Shown one piece after another: positions 17,521 to 28,034 of a stretch of 64,000 nt of DNA. A model generated the notes under the pieces. It was not told the origin of the DNA. It worked only from the letters and a program-made list of their open reading frames with translations, and ran no database searches. Numbering within the stretch: the stretch's first letter is position 1; each line of letters opens with the position of its first letter. The DNA lies in the NCBI RefSeq assembly GCF_018390695.1, contig NZ_JAHBGF010000016.1, forward strand, positions 434,001 through 498,000, written 5' to 3'. The DNA comes from Ancylobacter sonchi. GTDB lineage: Bacteria; Pseudomonadota; Alphaproteobacteria; Rhizobiales; Xanthobacteraceae. The translations under genes and the position numbers were made by a program.

Positions 17521-18558
17521 ATGATTCACAGTACGCCCGAAAGCACGGCGCCGAATCGCGTGCCCCGGCTGATTTCGTTCGTCATCCCCGTCTATAACGA
17601 AGCCGGCAATCTCGACGAGCTGCACCGGCGGCTTTGCCGGGTGCTTGACGCCTATCCGGGGCTCGCCCGCGAATTCGTCTTCGTCGATGATGGCAGCCGC
17701 GACGACAGTTTCGCGCGCGTGGCGGCGATCGGCGTCAACGACGCCGGCGTGCGCGGGCTGCGCTTCGCCCGCAATTTCGGCAAGGAGGCGGCGATGGCCG
17801 CCGGCTTGCGCGCGGCCACCGGCGACATCGTCGTGCTGATGGATTCCGACCTGCAGCATCCGCCGGAGGTGGTGCCGCAGCTCATCGAGGCCTGGAGCCG
17901 CGGCGCGCAGATGGTCACCGCCGTGCGGCGCTCGCGCCGCACCGACCCGCTGGCCCGGCGGCTGTTCAGCCAGGGCTTCTACCATTTCTTCCGGCTGATG
18001 TGCGAAGTGAACATCCCCGAGGGCGCCGGCGACTTCCGGCTGTTCGACCGGCGGGTGGTCAACGCCATCAACGCGCTGCCGGAGCGCAACCGCTTCATGA
18101 AGGGCATCACCAGCTGGGTCGGCTTCCAGCAGGCCGATGTCGATTTCGAGGTCGCCGAGCGCACCAGCGGGGTGAGCTCCTTCAACTTCGTGCGGCTGCT
18201 GCGCTACGCGGTGGACGGCCTGTCGTCCTTCTCGATGGTGCCGCTGCGCGTGTGGTCGCTGATCGGCGTCGGCCTTGCCGCGCTGTCGGCGCTCTACGGC
18301 GTCTATCTGATCCTCGAGGCGCTGATCTTCGGCATCAAGACCCCGGGTTTCGCCACCATCATGGTGTCGACGCTGTTCCTGTCCGGCGTCCAGCTGATCA
18401 GCCTCGGGGTGATCGGCGAATATATCGGCCGCATCTTCACGGAAGTGAAACAGCGGCCGCTGTATATCGTCGCCGACGAGGTCGGCTATGTGCCCGCGAC
18501 CTCGATTTCCTCTCCTTTTGCCGCTCCCCTCTCTCCGCTGGTTGAGACGCAGCCGTGA
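17521..18558 (+). CDS. GT2-family polyprenyl-phosphate glycosyltransferase (GtrB/ArnC-like)
   Basis: A 345-residue membrane glycosyltransferase. The GT-A domain opens with FVIPVYNEAGNLDEL, contains FVDDGSRDDS and the metal/UDP-binding MDSDLQHPP (D108 and D110), and is followed by two membrane helices (about 240-320). GtrB and ArnC proteins charge undecaprenyl phosphate with a sugar on the cytoplasmic face. The next two genes encode a GT-C-like membrane protein and GtrA, giving the standard sequence of charge, flip and transfer. The stop overlaps the next start (GTGA). Confidence 0.93.
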   Translation: MIHSTPESTAPNRVPRLISFVIPVYNEAGNLDELHRRLCRVLDAYPGLAREFVFVDDGSRDDSFARVAAIGVNDAGVRGLRFARNFGKEAAMAAGLRAATGDIVVLMDSDLQHPPEVVPQLIEAWSRGAQMVTAVRRSRRTDPLARRLFSQGFYHFFRLMCEVNIPEGAGDFRLFDRRVVNAINALPERNRFMKGITSWVGFQQADVDFEVAERTSGVSSFNFVRLLRYAVDGLSSFSMVPLRVWSLIGVGLAALSALYGVYLILEALIFGIKTPGFATIMVSTLFLSGVQLISLGVIGEYIGRIFTEVKQRPLYIVADEVGYVPATSISSPFAAPLSPLVETQP

Positions 18559-20282
18559 CATTCGCCGCTTCCCGGCCGACGCCGGCCACCCTCGCCGGTC
18601 GCCTCGGCGTGCTCTGCTCGCGCGCCTGGCAGTCGCAGGCGCTGACGCGCGTCGTCAGCCTCGCGCTTTTCGCCGGGCTCACCGCCTGGGTGCTGATGGT
18701 CTTCCGCGATTACGGCATCAGCAATGACGAGCCGGTGCAGCACACCTACGGCCAGCTGCTCTGGCAGTGGTACGGCAGCGGCTTCAAGGACGACCGCGCC
18801 TTCCACTACATCAACCTCTATCTCTATGGCGGGCTGTTCGACCTGATCGCCGCCGGGCTGGAGCCCTATGTCAGCCTGCCGGTCTACGACCTGCGGCACC
18901 TGATCTCGGCGGGCTTCGGCCTCGCCGGGCTGGTGGCGGTGTGGCGCTGGACCAAGCTCCTCGCCGGCGAGAAGACGGCGATCCTCGCTGTGGCGATCCT
19001 CGCCGTCACCGGCATGTATGGCGGGGCGATGTTCACCCACACCAAGGACGTGCCCTTCGCGGCGACCATGGCGTGGAGCGTCTATCTCGTCACCTGTGTG
19101 GCGGCGGCGTTGCCCGGCCTGCCGAGCTGGCGGACGGTGGCCGGCCTCGGCTTCGCGGTCGGCTGTGCGCTCGGGCTGCGGGTGGGCGGCGTGTTCGCGA
19201 TCTTCTATCTCGGCCTGACGATCGTCGCGGCAGGGGTGATCCATCGCGACGTCCGGCTCGTCGCCCGCCTGGTGCTGCGCCTCGTTCCGGCCGGGCTGAT
19301 CACGCTGACGGTGATGGCGCTCGCCTGGCCGTGGTCGGTGCTGCCGCCGACCAACCTCTTCGAGGCGATGGGCGCCTTCAGCCATTTCAGCTTCGACCTG
19401 AGCACGCTGATCAATGGCAAGGATGTGCCGATCGGCGAGGTGCCGGGCTTCTATATGAGCGAATATCTGCTCATCAAGCTGCCGGACGTGGCGCTGCTCG
19501 GGCTGATCGCCGCGATCCCGTTCGGCGTGCTGGCGCTGTTGCGCGCCAATGCCGAGGATCGGCGGCGGGCGCTGGTCTTCCTGCCGCTGGTGCTGGCGCT
19601 GGCGGTGCCGGTTGTGTTCACGCTGGCCGAGCATCCCCCGCTCTACAATGGCATCCGCCACTTCCTGTTTGTGATCCCGCCGGCAACGATTGCCGCTGCC
19701 CTCGGCATTGCGGCACTGTGGCGGGCGGCGCTGCGGGTGTCGCCGGGGCTCGGCTTCGCCACCGCGGCGGTCGCCGGCTCGCTGTTCGCCTTCAACGCCG
19801 CGAGCTTCGTGGCGCTGCATCCCTATGAGTATGTCGGCTACAACCAGCTCGTCGGCGGGCTGGCGGGGGCCGACGGGCGCTTCGAGGGCGACTACTGGTC
19901 GGCGACGATCCGCGAGGCGGCGACCGAGCTGCGCGAGGGCGTCGAAGCCCATCCGCCGGCCAAGCCCTACAAGGTGGCGATCTGCGCCGAGGACGGCCAG
20001 GTGCAGCCTTTCCTCGGACCGGATCTCGAGCTGACCGAAAGCTGGGACGACGCCGACTTCCTGCTCACTGCCCGCAATGTCGGCTGCGACAACCTCGTGC
20101 CCGGCCTGACCTATCGCACCATCAGCCGGCTCGGCGTGCCGCTCGCCATGGTGGTCGACCTCAGGGCGCGCCATTCGCCCATCGTCGAGCCGCTGCCCTG
20201 GGACGACGATGCCGATCCGGACACGCCGGCGGTTTCCTTCCATGGTCCCGGCTCGGCGACCGTGGCCCGCAAGGTGCCGTGA
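18555..20282 (+). CDS. GT-C-like (GT39-type) membrane glycosyltransferase, putative
   Basis: A 575-residue protein with about ten to twelve membrane helices and a soluble C-terminal tail (about 440-575). Near the N-terminus, DYGISNDEPVQH resembles the acidic first-loop motif of GT-C enzymes, which use polyprenyl-phosphate sugars outside the membrane. FTHTKDVPFAA and IRHFLFVIPP also fit that fold. It is coupled to the GT2 gene by a 4-base overlap and followed directly by gtrA. The acceptor (a lipid, lipopolysaccharide or protein) is unknown. Confidence 0.75.
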   Translation: MTFAASRPTPATLAGRLGVLCSRAWQSQALTRVVSLALFAGLTAWVLMVFRDYGISNDEPVQHTYGQLLWQWYGSGFKDDRAFHYINLYLYGGLFDLIAAGLEPYVSLPVYDLRHLISAGFGLAGLVAVWRWTKLLAGEKTAILAVAILAVTGMYGGAMFTHTKDVPFAATMAWSVYLVTCVAAALPGLPSWRTVAGLGFAVGCALGLRVGGVFAIFYLGLTIVAAGVIHRDVRLVARLVLRLVPAGLITLTVMALAWPWSVLPPTNLFEAMGAFSHFSFDLSTLINGKDVPIGEVPGFYMSEYLLIKLPDVALLGLIAAIPFGVLALLRANAEDRRRALVFLPLVLALAVPVVFTLAEHPPLYNGIRHFLFVIPPATIAAALGIAALWRAALRVSPGLGFATAAVAGSLFAFNAASFVALHPYEYVGYNQLVGGLAGADGRFEGDYWSATIREAATELREGVEAHPPAKPYKVAICAEDGQVQPFLGPDLELTESWDDADFLLTARNVGCDNLVPGLTYRTISRLGVPLAMVVDLRARHSPIVEPLPWDDDADPDTPAVSFHGPGSATVARKVP

Positions 20283-20283
20283 C

Positions 20284-20694
20284 ATGGACCTCGCCGCCAC
20301 CCCGCTCATCGCCCGGCTGCGCCATTTCCTGCTGTTCGCGGCGCTCGGCGCGCTCGGCACGCTGGCGCAGTACGCCGTGCTGGTGGCGTTGGCCAGCGGG
20401 GCGGAGATCGATCCGGTCGCGGCCTCCACCGCCGGGTTTCTGACCGGCGGGGTGTTGAACTACCTGCTCAGCCGCCGCATCGCCTTTCGCAGCGACCGCC
20501 CGCACAGCGAGGCGGCGCCGCGCTTCTTCCTGGTGGCGGGATGCGGGCTGGTGTTCAACGCGCTGATGATGGCCGGCTTCACCCGCGGGCTCGGCCTGCC
20601 CTATCTGCCGTCACAGCTGATGGCCACCGGCCTGCTGGTGGTCTGGCACTATGCCGGCAATCTGCTCTGGACTTTCCGGCCGGCGCGTCCCTGA
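20284..20694 (+). CDS. GtrA-family membrane protein
   Basis: A 136-residue protein with four membrane helices and the GtrA pattern: RHFLLFAALGALGTLAQYAVLV at the start, GGVLNYLLSRRIAF in the middle and NLLWTFRP at the end. GtrA is thought to flip a polyprenyl-linked sugar across the inner membrane. The ATG at 20284 follows the preceding stop by one base. It completes the three-gene operon beginning at 17521. Confidence 0.92.
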   Translation: MDLAATPLIARLRHFLLFAALGALGTLAQYAVLVALASGAEIDPVAASTAGFLTGGVLNYLLSRRIAFRSDRPHSEAAPRFFLVAGCGLVFNALMMAGFTRGLGLPYLPSQLMATGLLVVWHYAGNLLWTFRPARP

Positions 20695-20702
20695 CGGGGT
20701 GA

Positions 20703-20722
20703 GCGGACGGCGAACCGTCCGC
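20703..20722. terminator. hairpin between convergent gtrA and amine oxidase genes
   Basis: A perfect 8-base stem (GCGGACGG at 20703-20710, CCGTCCGC at 20715-20722) with a CGAA loop lies in the 36-base gap between two converging genes. A T-rich, not pure T, stretch follows on the plus strand. Confidence 0.6.
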
Positions 20723-20730
20723 CTCCGTTC

Positions 20731-22722
20731 TCAGCCGCAACAGGACGTGCCCGGGGAGGGGGGCGCCGGATCGTCGCGATTGTCCTTCGAATGGGCGTTC
20801 TTCTCCGCCGGCAGGTTCATGGCGATGTTGCCGGCGAAGAAGCCGTTGGGCTTCAGCATGAAGCCGGCATATTCCACCGGCATGATCGGGAAGTCCTCCG
20901 GCTTGCACACATGCGTGTGGCCGAAGGAGTGCCACAGCACGAGGTCGGCATTCTCGATGGCGCGGTTCTGCTGCACATAGGCCGGCAGGCCCTGCCCGCC
21001 GGCATTCACCTTCGGATAGTCGCCGGACGCGTATTTCTCCGCCGGATGGAACGGCGTCACCCAGACGTGCTTCTTGGCGAAGCCGCCGCGCCGGGCGACG
21101 AAGGCATCGTCCTGCGCCAGCATCACCGGGGTGGGTGTCACCACCAGCTTGTAGCCTGGCGGCTTGCCGACGCTGTTCGTCGTGTTGGGGTTGGAGACCT
21201 TCCAGTAGCGGCCGGTCGCGCCATTGGCGAGCGACGCGGCGTCGAGCTCGCGCTTCAGCACCCTGGTCGTGGTGTCGAAGACGTTGCCATAGGGATTGTC
21301 GTCGCCCCACGGGCGCGGCACGAAATCGTGCTCGGTGACAGTATTGCCGCCGCCATCGACATCCATGTGCAGCCGGGCGTTGAAGAAGTGCTGATGGGTC
21401 GGCCCGCCCAGCCCCTCGTCGACCATGCCGCCCCAGGGATAGGCCTCGCCCGGCGTCACCGCGGCGGTCTGGATGATGCCGGTGAGCTTGGCCTCCAGCT
21501 GGATGGTGCCGTCCTGGTAGAGATACCAGTAGAAGCCGTAGTCGTAATTGCCGACGGTAGCGAAGAAGGAGATCACCAGCCGGCGCGAGCGCCGCACCTC
21601 ATAGATACCGTTGCGGAATTCATAGTGCTTCCAGAGGATGCCGTAATCCTCCTCATGCATGCAGATGGCGTTCTTCATCAGCACGGGTCGGCCTAGATCG
21701 TCGGCGGCCGGCACGTCGAAATAATGGATGTGACCGAGGCAGTCGCAGCCGAGTTCCAGGCAGTTGGCGAGGCGGCCGAGGCCATATTCGCCGGCATCGA
21801 AGGCGCTCTTCCAGTAGTGGTTGCTTGTGGGATCGGCATAGGGCACCACCATTTCGGTGATGCTGGCGCGGAAGATCACCGGCCGCAGCCGCTCCCCCTC
21901 GTTAATGCCGAGCTCGTGCAGCACCAGTCCCTCGCGCGGGGTGAAGCCGACGCGGAAGCTCCAGTTCTGCCACTCGACCTTCCAGCCGTCGACGGTGAAG
22001 CTCGGCCCCTCCGGCTGCACGACATGCAGCGGCTTCAGTCCCTCGCGCGTCTTGGGGAAGGCCTCGCGGCCGTAATTGTGTGGCTTCTTCGGGACCGGGA
22101 CGATCTTTTCCTCGTCGATGAGGTGGATGATGCGGTTGGCGATGAGGTCGAACACCGCCACTACGCCCTCGATGGGGTGGGCATAGCCATTGTCGCGGAT
22201 GTCGCCCCGCCAATAGGCGACGCAGCGCACGATGCGCTTGCCGCGTTCGCCGTCGCGGTCGAAATAGCCGGCGGAGAACGGGTCGATCTGGACGAGCGGC
22301 AGGTCCTCTTCGGTGATGCCGCGCTTGGCGACGGCGGCCCGCCAGGCGGGATCGGCCTTTACGGTCTCCTCCGCCCGCAGGAACTCCTCGATCATGATCG
22401 GCGGCTGGCCATAGGGGAATTCGTCGGTCGGCAGCCGCTCGAACGAGGCGACCCTTCCCGCCGACAGGTCGACGATGGCCTCGAAGCTGGCGCCCGAGGC
22501 GATGTCGAGCGTCAGCACGAAGGCGAGGCGGGGCGGCACCTCGCCGGCGCGGAAGCCGGCGAGGTCGGCTTTCGCCGGCTCTTCCAGCCGGACCATAGGG
22601 AAGCGGACGGTTTCGCCGAGCGCCTTCTCGGCCCGGAGGAGGGAAACCGCCGCGGCGATCTCGTCGAGGCTCAGCGGGTCGAGCGGATAGGCGGGGCGGC
22701 TGGCGGTGATCCGGGTGTCCAT
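20731..22722 (-). CDS. copper-containing primary-amine oxidase
   Basis: This enzyme oxidises primary amines to aldehydes with release of ammonia and hydrogen peroxide. The 663-residue length is usual. The cofactor-forming tyrosine is Y393 in GNYDYG, which becomes topaquinone, and copper-ligand histidines appear in GPTHQHFFNARLHMD and near the C-terminus (WHSFGHTHVCKPEDFP). No signal peptide is visible at the ATG at 22722, so it is probably cytoplasmic, as in Arthrobacter. The divergent AraC regulator at 23095 is its likely controller. The substrate (tyramine, phenylethylamine, histamine or similar) cannot be told from sequence. Confidence 0.95.
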   Translation of the reverse strand: MDTRITASRPAYPLDPLSLDEIAAAVSLLRAEKALGETVRFPMVRLEEPAKADLAGFRAGEVPPRLAFVLTLDIASGASFEAIVDLSAGRVASFERLPTDEFPYGQPPIMIEEFLRAEETVKADPAWRAAVAKRGITEEDLPLVQIDPFSAGYFDRDGERGKRIVRCVAYWRGDIRDNGYAHPIEGVVAVFDLIANRIIHLIDEEKIVPVPKKPHNYGREAFPKTREGLKPLHVVQPEGPSFTVDGWKVEWQNWSFRVGFTPREGLVLHELGINEGERLRPVIFRASITEMVVPYADPTSNHYWKSAFDAGEYGLGRLANCLELGCDCLGHIHYFDVPAADDLGRPVLMKNAICMHEEDYGILWKHYEFRNGIYEVRRSRRLVISFFATVGNYDYGFYWYLYQDGTIQLEAKLTGIIQTAAVTPGEAYPWGGMVDEGLGGPTHQHFFNARLHMDVDGGGNTVTEHDFVPRPWGDDNPYGNVFDTTTRVLKRELDAASLANGATGRYWKVSNPNTTNSVGKPPGYKLVVTPTPVMLAQDDAFVARRGGFAKKHVWVTPFHPAEKYASGDYPKVNAGGQGLPAYVQQNRAIENADLVLWHSFGHTHVCKPEDFPIMPVEYAGFMLKPNGFFAGNIAMNLPAEKNAHSKDNRDDPAPPSPGTSCCG

Positions 22723-22757
22723 GGCGACTCTCGATGACGGAAAGGGTGGCGCGTCGC

Positions 22758-22958
22758 TCAGGGCGCGGGAGCCTGCCCGCAGATCGGGCCGGGCATGAAG
22801 GACGACACCGTCGCGTGCGTGCCGTGGAGGCACAGGAGCGGGCACAGGAGATGCGTCCCGATCGCCATCGCCGAAAAGGTCGCCAGCAAGGCGAGACCGA
22901 TGGCCGTCCGGGCCCGGTGGTGGGAGGCGGCAAGCGGCAGCGCGTCGTCGAACGACAT
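22758..22958 (-). CDS. small putative membrane protein beside the amine oxidase
   Basis: A possible 66-residue protein with one hydrophobic helix (about 20-42; RTAIGLALLATFSAMAIGTH) followed by CPLLCLHG, with two cysteines and histidines, and a short C-terminal tail ending near ICGQAPAP. I do not recognise it. GAGGG precedes the ATG weakly. It is transcribed in the same direction as, and 36 bases before, the copper amine oxidase. The Cys/His segment is compatible with metal handling, but this is speculation. Confidence 0.45.
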   Translation of the reverse strand: MSFDDALPLAASHHRARTAIGLALLATFSAMAIGTHLLCPLLCLHGTHATVSSFMPGPICGQAPAP

Positions 22959-23094
22959 GGAAGGCCCTCGGCTGGGTCGGCATTTCTCTCCGGCAGGATA
23001 GCGACGTGCCGGAGCTTCCCTATTGCCGAAGGCGCCGAAGATTCGATAATTTGCGCCAATCGCGGGGCCCGCGCCCGGGAAGGGAGCAGATGCG

Positions 23095-24099
23095 TTGATC
23101 TCGAAGCGCCGCCTGCCCGAAATCGCCGCGATCCGCGCCTCGGTCCTGCGCGGTCTGGTGGAGGAACTCGACCGGCGCACCGGCAAGACCGACATGCTGC
23201 TCGCAGGGCACGGCCTGCTGCGTTCGCAGCTGGAGGATCCCTATGCACGGGTGCCGATGACGCGCTACGTCGCCCTGTTCGAGGAAGCGGCGGTGCATGT
23301 CGGCGATCCGCTGTTCGGCGCGCGGCTGGGTGCGGCCTTCCGCCCGGCCGATCTCGGGCCGATCGGCATGCTGTTCTCGCTGTCATCGACCATCCGCGCG
23401 GCGCTGGCGCGCATGGCGCGGCACATGGCGGTGGTGCAGGGGGCGACCGGCATCGGCCTCGTCGCCGAGGCGGACCGGTTGATCTGGAGCTATCACCTCG
23501 AGGATCCCGGCCTGTGGCCGCGCCGACAGGAGAGCGAATATTCGGTGGTGGCCACCTGCCAGCTGATGCGCACCTGCTTCAGTGTCGGCTGGACTCCCGT
23601 CGAGGTGCATTTCGAGCACACGCCGCCGTCGGAGCCGGGCGCCCTGCAGCGGCTGCTGCGCTGCCCGCTGCTGTTCGACCAGCCGGCCAACCGGATCGTC
23701 ATCGCCAATGAAGACGCCGACCGGGTGCATCGCCGCGAGGATCGCGACCTGATCGCCATCCTCGAACGCCACGTGGCGGATATCAGCGCCCGGGAGCAGC
23801 TGGCGCCGGGCATCGTCGAGCAGGTGGGGGCGCTGATCGGCATCTATCTCGGCCACAAGCCGGTCACTCTCGTCGAGATCGCCCGCGAGATGAGGATGCC
23901 GCCGCGCAGCCTGCAGCGCCGGCTGGCGGAGGAGGGGACCTCGCTGCGCCACCTGTTGCGCGCGCACCGACAGGAGATTGCCGGCCGCCAGCTCAGCGAA
24001 GCCGCGACATCGAAGGCGCGGATCGCCGAGGCGCTCGGCTATGCCGATGCGACGGTGTTCTGGCGCGCCCGCAAGTCGTGGAGCGGCGATCTTCATTGA
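23095..24099 (+). CDS. AraC-family transcriptional regulator
   Basis: A 334-residue regulator with an N-terminal arabinose-binding-domain-like sensor of the OruR type (VPMTRYVALFEEA, DPLFGARLG, WSYHLEDP) and a C-terminal AraC helix-turn-helix (VTLVEIAREMRMPPRSLQRRLAEEGTSL, then IAEALGYADATVFWRARKSW). The start is a TTG at 23095, as no in-frame ATG fits; AGGGAG lies upstream. It diverges from the small membrane protein and amine oxidase genes and probably activates them in response to the amine or its aldehyde. Confidence 0.9.
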   Translation: MISKRRLPEIAAIRASVLRGLVEELDRRTGKTDMLLAGHGLLRSQLEDPYARVPMTRYVALFEEAAVHVGDPLFGARLGAAFRPADLGPIGMLFSLSSTIRAALARMARHMAVVQGATGIGLVAEADRLIWSYHLEDPGLWPRRQESEYSVVATCQLMRTCFSVGWTPVEVHFEHTPPSEPGALQRLLRCPLLFDQPANRIVIANEDADRVHRREDRDLIAILERHVADISAREQLAPGIVEQVGALIGIYLGHKPVTLVEIAREMRMPPRSLQRRLAEEGTSLRHLLRAHRQEIAGRQLSEAATSKARIAEALGYADATVFWRARKSWSGDLH

Positions 24100-24208
24100 G
24101 TCTCATTCAATGAAGCATTGAGCTGGATGAGGGCTCGGTTCGATTGCCTCGCCGCCCGGGCGGCCTATGGTTCGGCCCCGACTGATCCGAGCCGAAGGAC
24201 GCGCCATC

Positions 24209-25240
<1,032 letters not shown>

Positions 25241-25254
25241 GGGCGCCGCCGGCT

Positions 25255-26688
25255 TCAGGAGGCCGCCGTCTCGACGGCGGCCAGCAGCGGCGGCTGGTGC
25301 TCCGGCCAGCGCGTCGCCTGATGATAGTGGTGGCCGACGGCCAGCACCCGGGCGTCATCCCCGCTGCGGCCGATGATCTGCATGCCCATGGGCAGCCCCT
25401 GCGGACCGAAGCCGCAGGGGACGGCGAGGGACGGCAGCCCGATCAGGCTGACCGGCACCACGATCTCCATCCAGCGGTGATAGGTGTCCATGGCGTGGCC
25501 GTTGATCGCCTGCGGCCAGCGCCACTCCGCCGGGAACGGCCAGACCTGCGCCGAGGGCATGACCAGCACGTCATATTGCGCGAACAGCGCGGCGGCGCGC
25601 GTGTACCAGCGCGAGCGGGTGAGGCTGGCGGCATAGACCTGCGCGGCGGTGATGGCCTGCCCGGATTCGATCTCCCAGATGGTTTCCGGCTTCAGCTGGG
25701 CGCGCTTGGCGGGGTCGGCCCACAACGCACCCTTCGAGCCGTTGTTGAGGAAGCCGCGCAGATGCGTCCAGGCGGTCCACAGCTCCTCGGCCGGGAAGGG
25801 CGGGGCGAGGACATCGACGCGGGCGCCGAGATCCTCCAGCACGCCGAGCCCCTGCCGGCACAGGTCGAGGATGCCCGGCTCGCAGCGATAGGCGCCGCCC
25901 CAGTCGCCGAGCCAGCCGACCCGCAGGCCGGACATGTCGATGTCGAGCCGGGCGGCATAGGGCGCGGTGGGGCGGCCGAAGGGCACTTCGGGATTCTCGC
26001 CGGCCAGCGTTTCCAAAAGGCGGGCGAGATCCTCGACGGTGCGCGCCATCGGCCCGTCGGTCGCCAGCGTCGCCATGAAGGTGTCGCCATCGGCATCGCT
26101 GGGGACGAGGCCCCAGCTCGGCCGGAAGCCATAGACGTTGCAGAAGGCGGCGGGGTTGCGCAGGCTGCCCATCATGTCCGAGCCGTCGGCCACCGGCACC
26201 AGCCGGGCGGCGAGCGCCGCCGCCGCGCCGCCGGAGGAGCCGCCGGCGGCGCGCTGGGTATCGTAGGGATTGCGCGTCACCCCGTGGACCGGGTTGAAGC
26301 TGTGGCTGCCATGCCCCCATTCCGGGGTATTGGTCTTGCCGGTGAGGATGGCGCCGGCGGAGCGCAGCCGGGCGGCGAGCAGGTCGTCCTGCGCCGGCAC
26401 GTTGTCGCGATGCAGCGGCGAGCCGAAGGTGGTGCGGATGCCGCGCACGCTCACCAGATCCTTCACCGCCAACGGCAGGCCATGCAGCCAGCCGGCCGGC
26501 GGCACATCGTCCAGCGCGGTCGCTTCCGCCATCAGCGCGTCCGGGTCGCGCGGGGCGACGATGGCGTTGATCGCCGCATTGACGGCGGGAAGGCGCGCGA
26601 GATAGGCCGCCATCACCTCCGACGGCTTCACCTGCCGGGAAGCGATCAGGTGCGACAGCTCCGTTGCCGTCCGGTCCATCAGCGACAT
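25255..26688 (-). CDS. amidase signature family amidase
   Basis: A 477-residue serine amidase. The Ser-cisSer-Lys triad is visible: K76 in LPLAVKDL, S151/S152 in GGSSGG and the nucleophile S175 in GSDMMGSLRNPA. Members hydrolyse small amides, aryl amides or acyl-amino compounds. The substrate cannot be deduced. AGGGGAT precedes the ATG. It lies downstream of the AKR and MFS genes on the same strand with a 110-base gap, so it could be co-transcribed. Confidence 0.92.
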   Translation of the reverse strand: MSLMDRTATELSHLIASRQVKPSEVMAAYLARLPAVNAAINAIVAPRDPDALMAEATALDDVPPAGWLHGLPLAVKDLVSVRGIRTTFGSPLHRDNVPAQDDLLAARLRSAGAILTGKTNTPEWGHGSHSFNPVHGVTRNPYDTQRAAGGSSGGAAAALAARLVPVADGSDMMGSLRNPAAFCNVYGFRPSWGLVPSDADGDTFMATLATDGPMARTVEDLARLLETLAGENPEVPFGRPTAPYAARLDIDMSGLRVGWLGDWGGAYRCEPGILDLCRQGLGVLEDLGARVDVLAPPFPAEELWTAWTHLRGFLNNGSKGALWADPAKRAQLKPETIWEIESGQAITAAQVYAASLTRSRWYTRAAALFAQYDVLVMPSAQVWPFPAEWRWPQAINGHAMDTYHRWMEIVVPVSLIGLPSLAVPCGFGPQGLPMGMQIIGRSGDDARVLAVGHHYHQATRWPEHQPPLLAAVETAAS

Positions 26689-26798
26689 CGATATCCCCTG
26701 CCTGCTCGACGCGCCGGCGCCTGCCGGTCGCTTGCGCCCTACAAGCGACGGGCAGGCCGGGAAATCAACCCCGATATCGGCGGGATGCTGGCCCGCCC

Positions 26799-28004
26799 TC
26801 AGGCGTCGCAGGTGCGGGCGACCGGGCGGGCGCGGCCGAGCCACACCAGCGCCAGCCCGCCGGCCGCCAGCAGGCCGCCGGCGACCGGCACCGCCGCGTA
26901 GCCGAGGCCGAGGCTGATCACGCTGCCGCCGAGCGCCGCGCCGAGCGCGTTGCCGAGGTTGAAGGCGCCGATATTGATGGCGGAGGCGAGGCCAGGCGCC
27001 TCGGCGGCGGCCTGCATCACCCGCATCTGCACCGGCGGGACGATGGCGAACGCGGCGGCGCCCCAGACCAGCAGGCCGATCGCCGCGCCGAGATGGCTGG
27101 TGAGCAGCAGCGGCAGCACCGCCATGATCACCGCTAGCGCGGCGAGGAAGATCTTGGTGGCGCCGTCGAGCGACCAGTCGGCCAGCCGGCCGCCGAGGCC
27201 GTTGCCGAGGGTGAAGCCGACGCCGATCAGCACCAGAGCGAGGGTGACGAAGCTGCCCGACGCGCCGGTCAACTCCGCCAGCGCCGGGGCGACATAGGTG
27301 TAGAGGGTGAACATGGCGCCGGCGCCCAGCACCGTCGTCGACATGGCGAGCAGCACGGTGGGGTGGGTGAGGACGCCGAGCTCGCGCCGCACATTCGGCA
27401 CCTTGCCGGGCTCGCCGCGCGGCAGGGCCACCCACAGCGCGGCGATGGCGACGAGGCCCAGCACGGCGGTGCCGGCGAAGGCCATGCGCCAGCCGATCTG
27501 CTGGCCGATCCAGGTGGCGGCCGGCACGCCGCCGATATTGGCGATGGTCAGGCCCATGAACATGGTGGCCACCGCGCTCGCCTGCTTCTCCCTCGGCACC
27601 ACGCTCGCCGCGACGATGGCGCCGAGGCCGAAGAAGGCGCCGTGGTTCAGGCTGGTGACGAGGCGGGAAGCCAGCAGCGTGTAGTAGTCCGGCGACAGCG
27701 CCGACAGCAGGTTGCCGAGGGTGAAGATGCCCATGAGCAGCATCAGCGCGGTGCGCTTGCCGAACCGGCTGAAGGCCAGCGTCATCACCGGGGCGCCGAT
27801 CATCACGCCGATGGCATAGGCGCTGACCAGCAGCCCGGCGGTGGGGATCGAGACGTCGACCCCCTCGGCGATGACCGGCAGCAGCCCCATCGGGGCGAAT
27901 TCGGTGGTGCCGATGCCGAAGGCGCCGATGGCGAGGGCGAGCAGCGGCCAGTTGAAGCCGTCGGTGCGCGTTCCGGGCCGGGCCTTCGAAGTTGTCGCGT
28001 CCAT
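26799..28004 (-). CDS. MFS transporter, DHA1 family (AraJ/YdhP-like)
   Basis: A 401-residue protein with twelve predicted membrane helices. TEFAPMGLLPVIA in helix 1 and LVSAYAIGVMIGAP, SRFGKRTALMLLM (motif A) and NHGAFFGLGAIVA match the YdhP/AraJ branch of drug:H+ antiporters. It probably exports a hydrophobic or sugar-like compound. The gene follows an aldo/keto reductase after 30 bases on the same strand, so reduction and export may be linked. Confidence 0.92.
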   Translation of the reverse strand: MDATTSKARPGTRTDGFNWPLLALAIGAFGIGTTEFAPMGLLPVIAEGVDVSIPTAGLLVSAYAIGVMIGAPVMTLAFSRFGKRTALMLLMGIFTLGNLLSALSPDYYTLLASRLVTSLNHGAFFGLGAIVAASVVPREKQASAVATMFMGLTIANIGGVPAATWIGQQIGWRMAFAGTAVLGLVAIAALWVALPRGEPGKVPNVRRELGVLTHPTVLLAMSTTVLGAGAMFTLYTYVAPALAELTGASGSFVTLALVLIGVGFTLGNGLGGRLADWSLDGATKIFLAALAVIMAVLPLLLTSHLGAAIGLLVWGAAAFAIVPPVQMRVMQAAAEAPGLASAINIGAFNLGNALGAALGGSVISLGLGYAAVPVAGGLLAAGGLALVWLGRARPVARTCDA

Positions 28005-28034
28005 TTCCTGCTTCCTGCTTGTCGGTTCGTTGGC

